The notes under the pieces were generated by a model that did not search any database, was not told the DNA's origin, and saw only the letters and a list, made by a program, of their open reading frames with translations. The position numbers and the translations under genes are program-made. DNA of 64,000 nucleotides from NCBI GenBank assembly GCA_963844625.1, contig CAWJPF010000012.1:248001-312000 (forward strand), in the 5' to 3' direction. Below, one piece after another: positions 63,282 through 64,000 of this stretch. Positions within the stretch are counted from its first letter, which is position 1, and every line of letters starts with the position of its first letter. Source of the stretch: Palsa-504 sp963844625 (lineage in GTDB: Bacteria; Actinomycetota; Actinomycetes; Streptosporangiales; Streptosporangiaceae).

Positions 63282-64000
63282 TCAAGGACCCTCATGGGCC
63301 GACTCGCTTTCCTCCCCGCCCGGCTGCCTGTGGCCCCAGCGGTTTTCTGCCCAGGCCCGAAACCAGGCGTCGTGGAACCAGCGCCCGAACAACTGGCCGC
63401 CATAGACGACCCAGCCGACGCCGATCAGCCACGACTGCACGATCAGCACGGTGCCCAGCGCCCCGTAGGTGACCGCGTTGCTGACGATGAGCGGCTCGAA
63501 GACCAGGGCGGAGAAGGCTCGCAGGCCAGCCAGGAACGCCACCGTCGCCACTGCGCCTGGCATCGCCGCCAGGTAGCTCACCCGGCCGCCGACCAGGAAG
63601 CGAAGCCCCCACCAGAAAAAGACGATGCCGAGCACTATCGCCACCGAGACCCGGCTCACCGTCTCGGCCGGCGTATGGCGTGTCACAGCGCCCACCGTGG
63701 CCGCCGCGTAGATGTAGGCGATGAAGACGATCACCCACACCGCCTGCCGCCAGATCTTGTGCCACGGCCCGGCGGGAAGGCCCCAGATCCTTTCGAACCC
63801 GGCCTGCACGCTGCCCGCGAACGTCACCCCGAAGACGCCCAACAGCAACAGGCTGAAGAAGCTCGTCGTGCTCAGGACCTTGGCGGGTGCGGAAAAGAGC
63901 TGTGTCACCGCGCGGGCAGAGGAGCCGGTCAGGCCCATGCCGTAGACCACCCATACGGCTACGCCGTGATGCGTGGCGGCGCTGGCAGCAGCGACGACGA
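63282..64000 (-). CDS. YihY/BrkB-family inner-membrane protein (partial, N-terminus off the right edge)
   Basis: The frame is open from the right edge (HHGVAVWVVYGMGLTGSSAR) to the stop at 63282, about 239 codons. Four to five hydrophobic helices with family character: SLLLLGVFGVTFAGSVQAGF, VWVIVFIAYIYAAATVGAVT, ATVAFLAGLRAFSALVFEPL, GALGTVLIVQSWLIGVGWVV. The charged tail is WAENRWGHRQPGGEESESAH. BrkB/YihY proteins are six-helix membrane proteins, sometimes annotated as ribonuclease BN or transporters; the function is not settled. The true start lies outside the window. Confidence 0.88.
   Translation of the reverse strand, partial: VVAAASAATHHGVAVWVVYGMGLTGSSARAVTQLFSAPAKVLSTTSFFSLLLLGVFGVTFAGSVQAGFERIWGLPAGPWHKIWRQAVWVIVFIAYIYAAATVGAVTRHTPAETVSRVSVAIVLGIVFFWWGLRFLVGGRVSYLAAMPGAVATVAFLAGLRAFSALVFEPLIVSNAVTYGALGTVLIVQSWLIGVGWVVYGGQLFGRWFHDAWFRAWAENRWGHRQPGGEESESAHEGP

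Overview
The window is very GC-rich DNA (around 70%) with the gene content of a soil-type, high-GC actinomycete: a large LuxR/MalT-type regulator, ECF sigma factors with actinobacterial accessory domains, an F420-type PPOX oxidoreductase, a Ser/Thr kinase with one membrane segment, many TetR/MarR/HxlR regulators, GTG starts, and leaderless-looking starts with a -10 motif close to ATG. I cannot fix the order or genus from sequence alone. No rRNA, tRNA or CRISPR array was seen.

Layout. 1-7.4 kb: the 5' part of a LuxR/MalT-type ATPase regulator (leaves the left edge), an acetolactate-synthase-like TPP enzyme, a beta-helix lipoprotein and a DUF2071 protein. 7.75-16.25 kb: a complete type I Wadjet (JetABCD) anti-plasmid operon with overlapping or nearly touching genes; jetA, jetB and jetC are broken by about twenty frameshifts while jetD is intact. 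16.0-20.2 kb: a TetR repressor divergent from a membrane/universal-stress fusion protein (promoter and operators readable), then a secreted repeat protein. 20.26-28.4 kb: two nearly identical 2-kb direct repeats, each carrying a damaged GH15 glycoside hydrolase gene, bracket a 4-kb cassette of TetR / TetX-like flavin monooxygenase / TetR / aldo-keto reductase.

28.4-35.2 kb: a decayed sugar ABC permease, an XRE-type regulator with a membrane anchor and ricin-type lectin end, a secreted glycosidase-like protein and a small secreted protein, a VC0807-type membrane protein, and a signal-peptide-less paralogue of the 18.9-kb secreted protein. 35.5-41.8 kb: a DGPF/ECF42 sigma pair, endonuclease V, and a zone of gene fragments (MFS, regulator, IS3, hydrolase) with a MITE-like element. 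42.0-44.7 kb: a two-gene operon of a BFN-like/beta-sandwich protein followed by an ECF sigma factor fused to the same two domains. 44.7-53.5 kb: HxlR regulator, methyltransferase plus thioredoxin-reductase-like operon, TOBE protein, truncated haemoglobin, broken phzF, MarR with a nested palindromic operator, alpha/beta hydrolase, VOC protein. 53.7-64 kb: recombinase remnant, a GntR-TetR double-DNA-binding regulator divergent from a flavin monooxygenase with two inverted operators, Ser/Thr kinase, XRE protein beside an AT-rich patch, epoxide hydrolase, fragments (MBL fold, IS5, sigma), PPOX protein, and a BrkB/YihY membrane protein leaving the right edge.

The recurring theme is one-component regulation of detoxifying or tailoring oxidoreductases: regulator and target genes diverge and the operators can be read in the gaps. 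The window is also unusually rich in remnants (about 15 broken or partial genes), so it looks like an accessory, rearranged part of the chromosome. The strongest leads are the frameshifted Wadjet operon with intact jetD, the repeat-flanked TetX-like cassette, and the sigma/BFN fusion operon.
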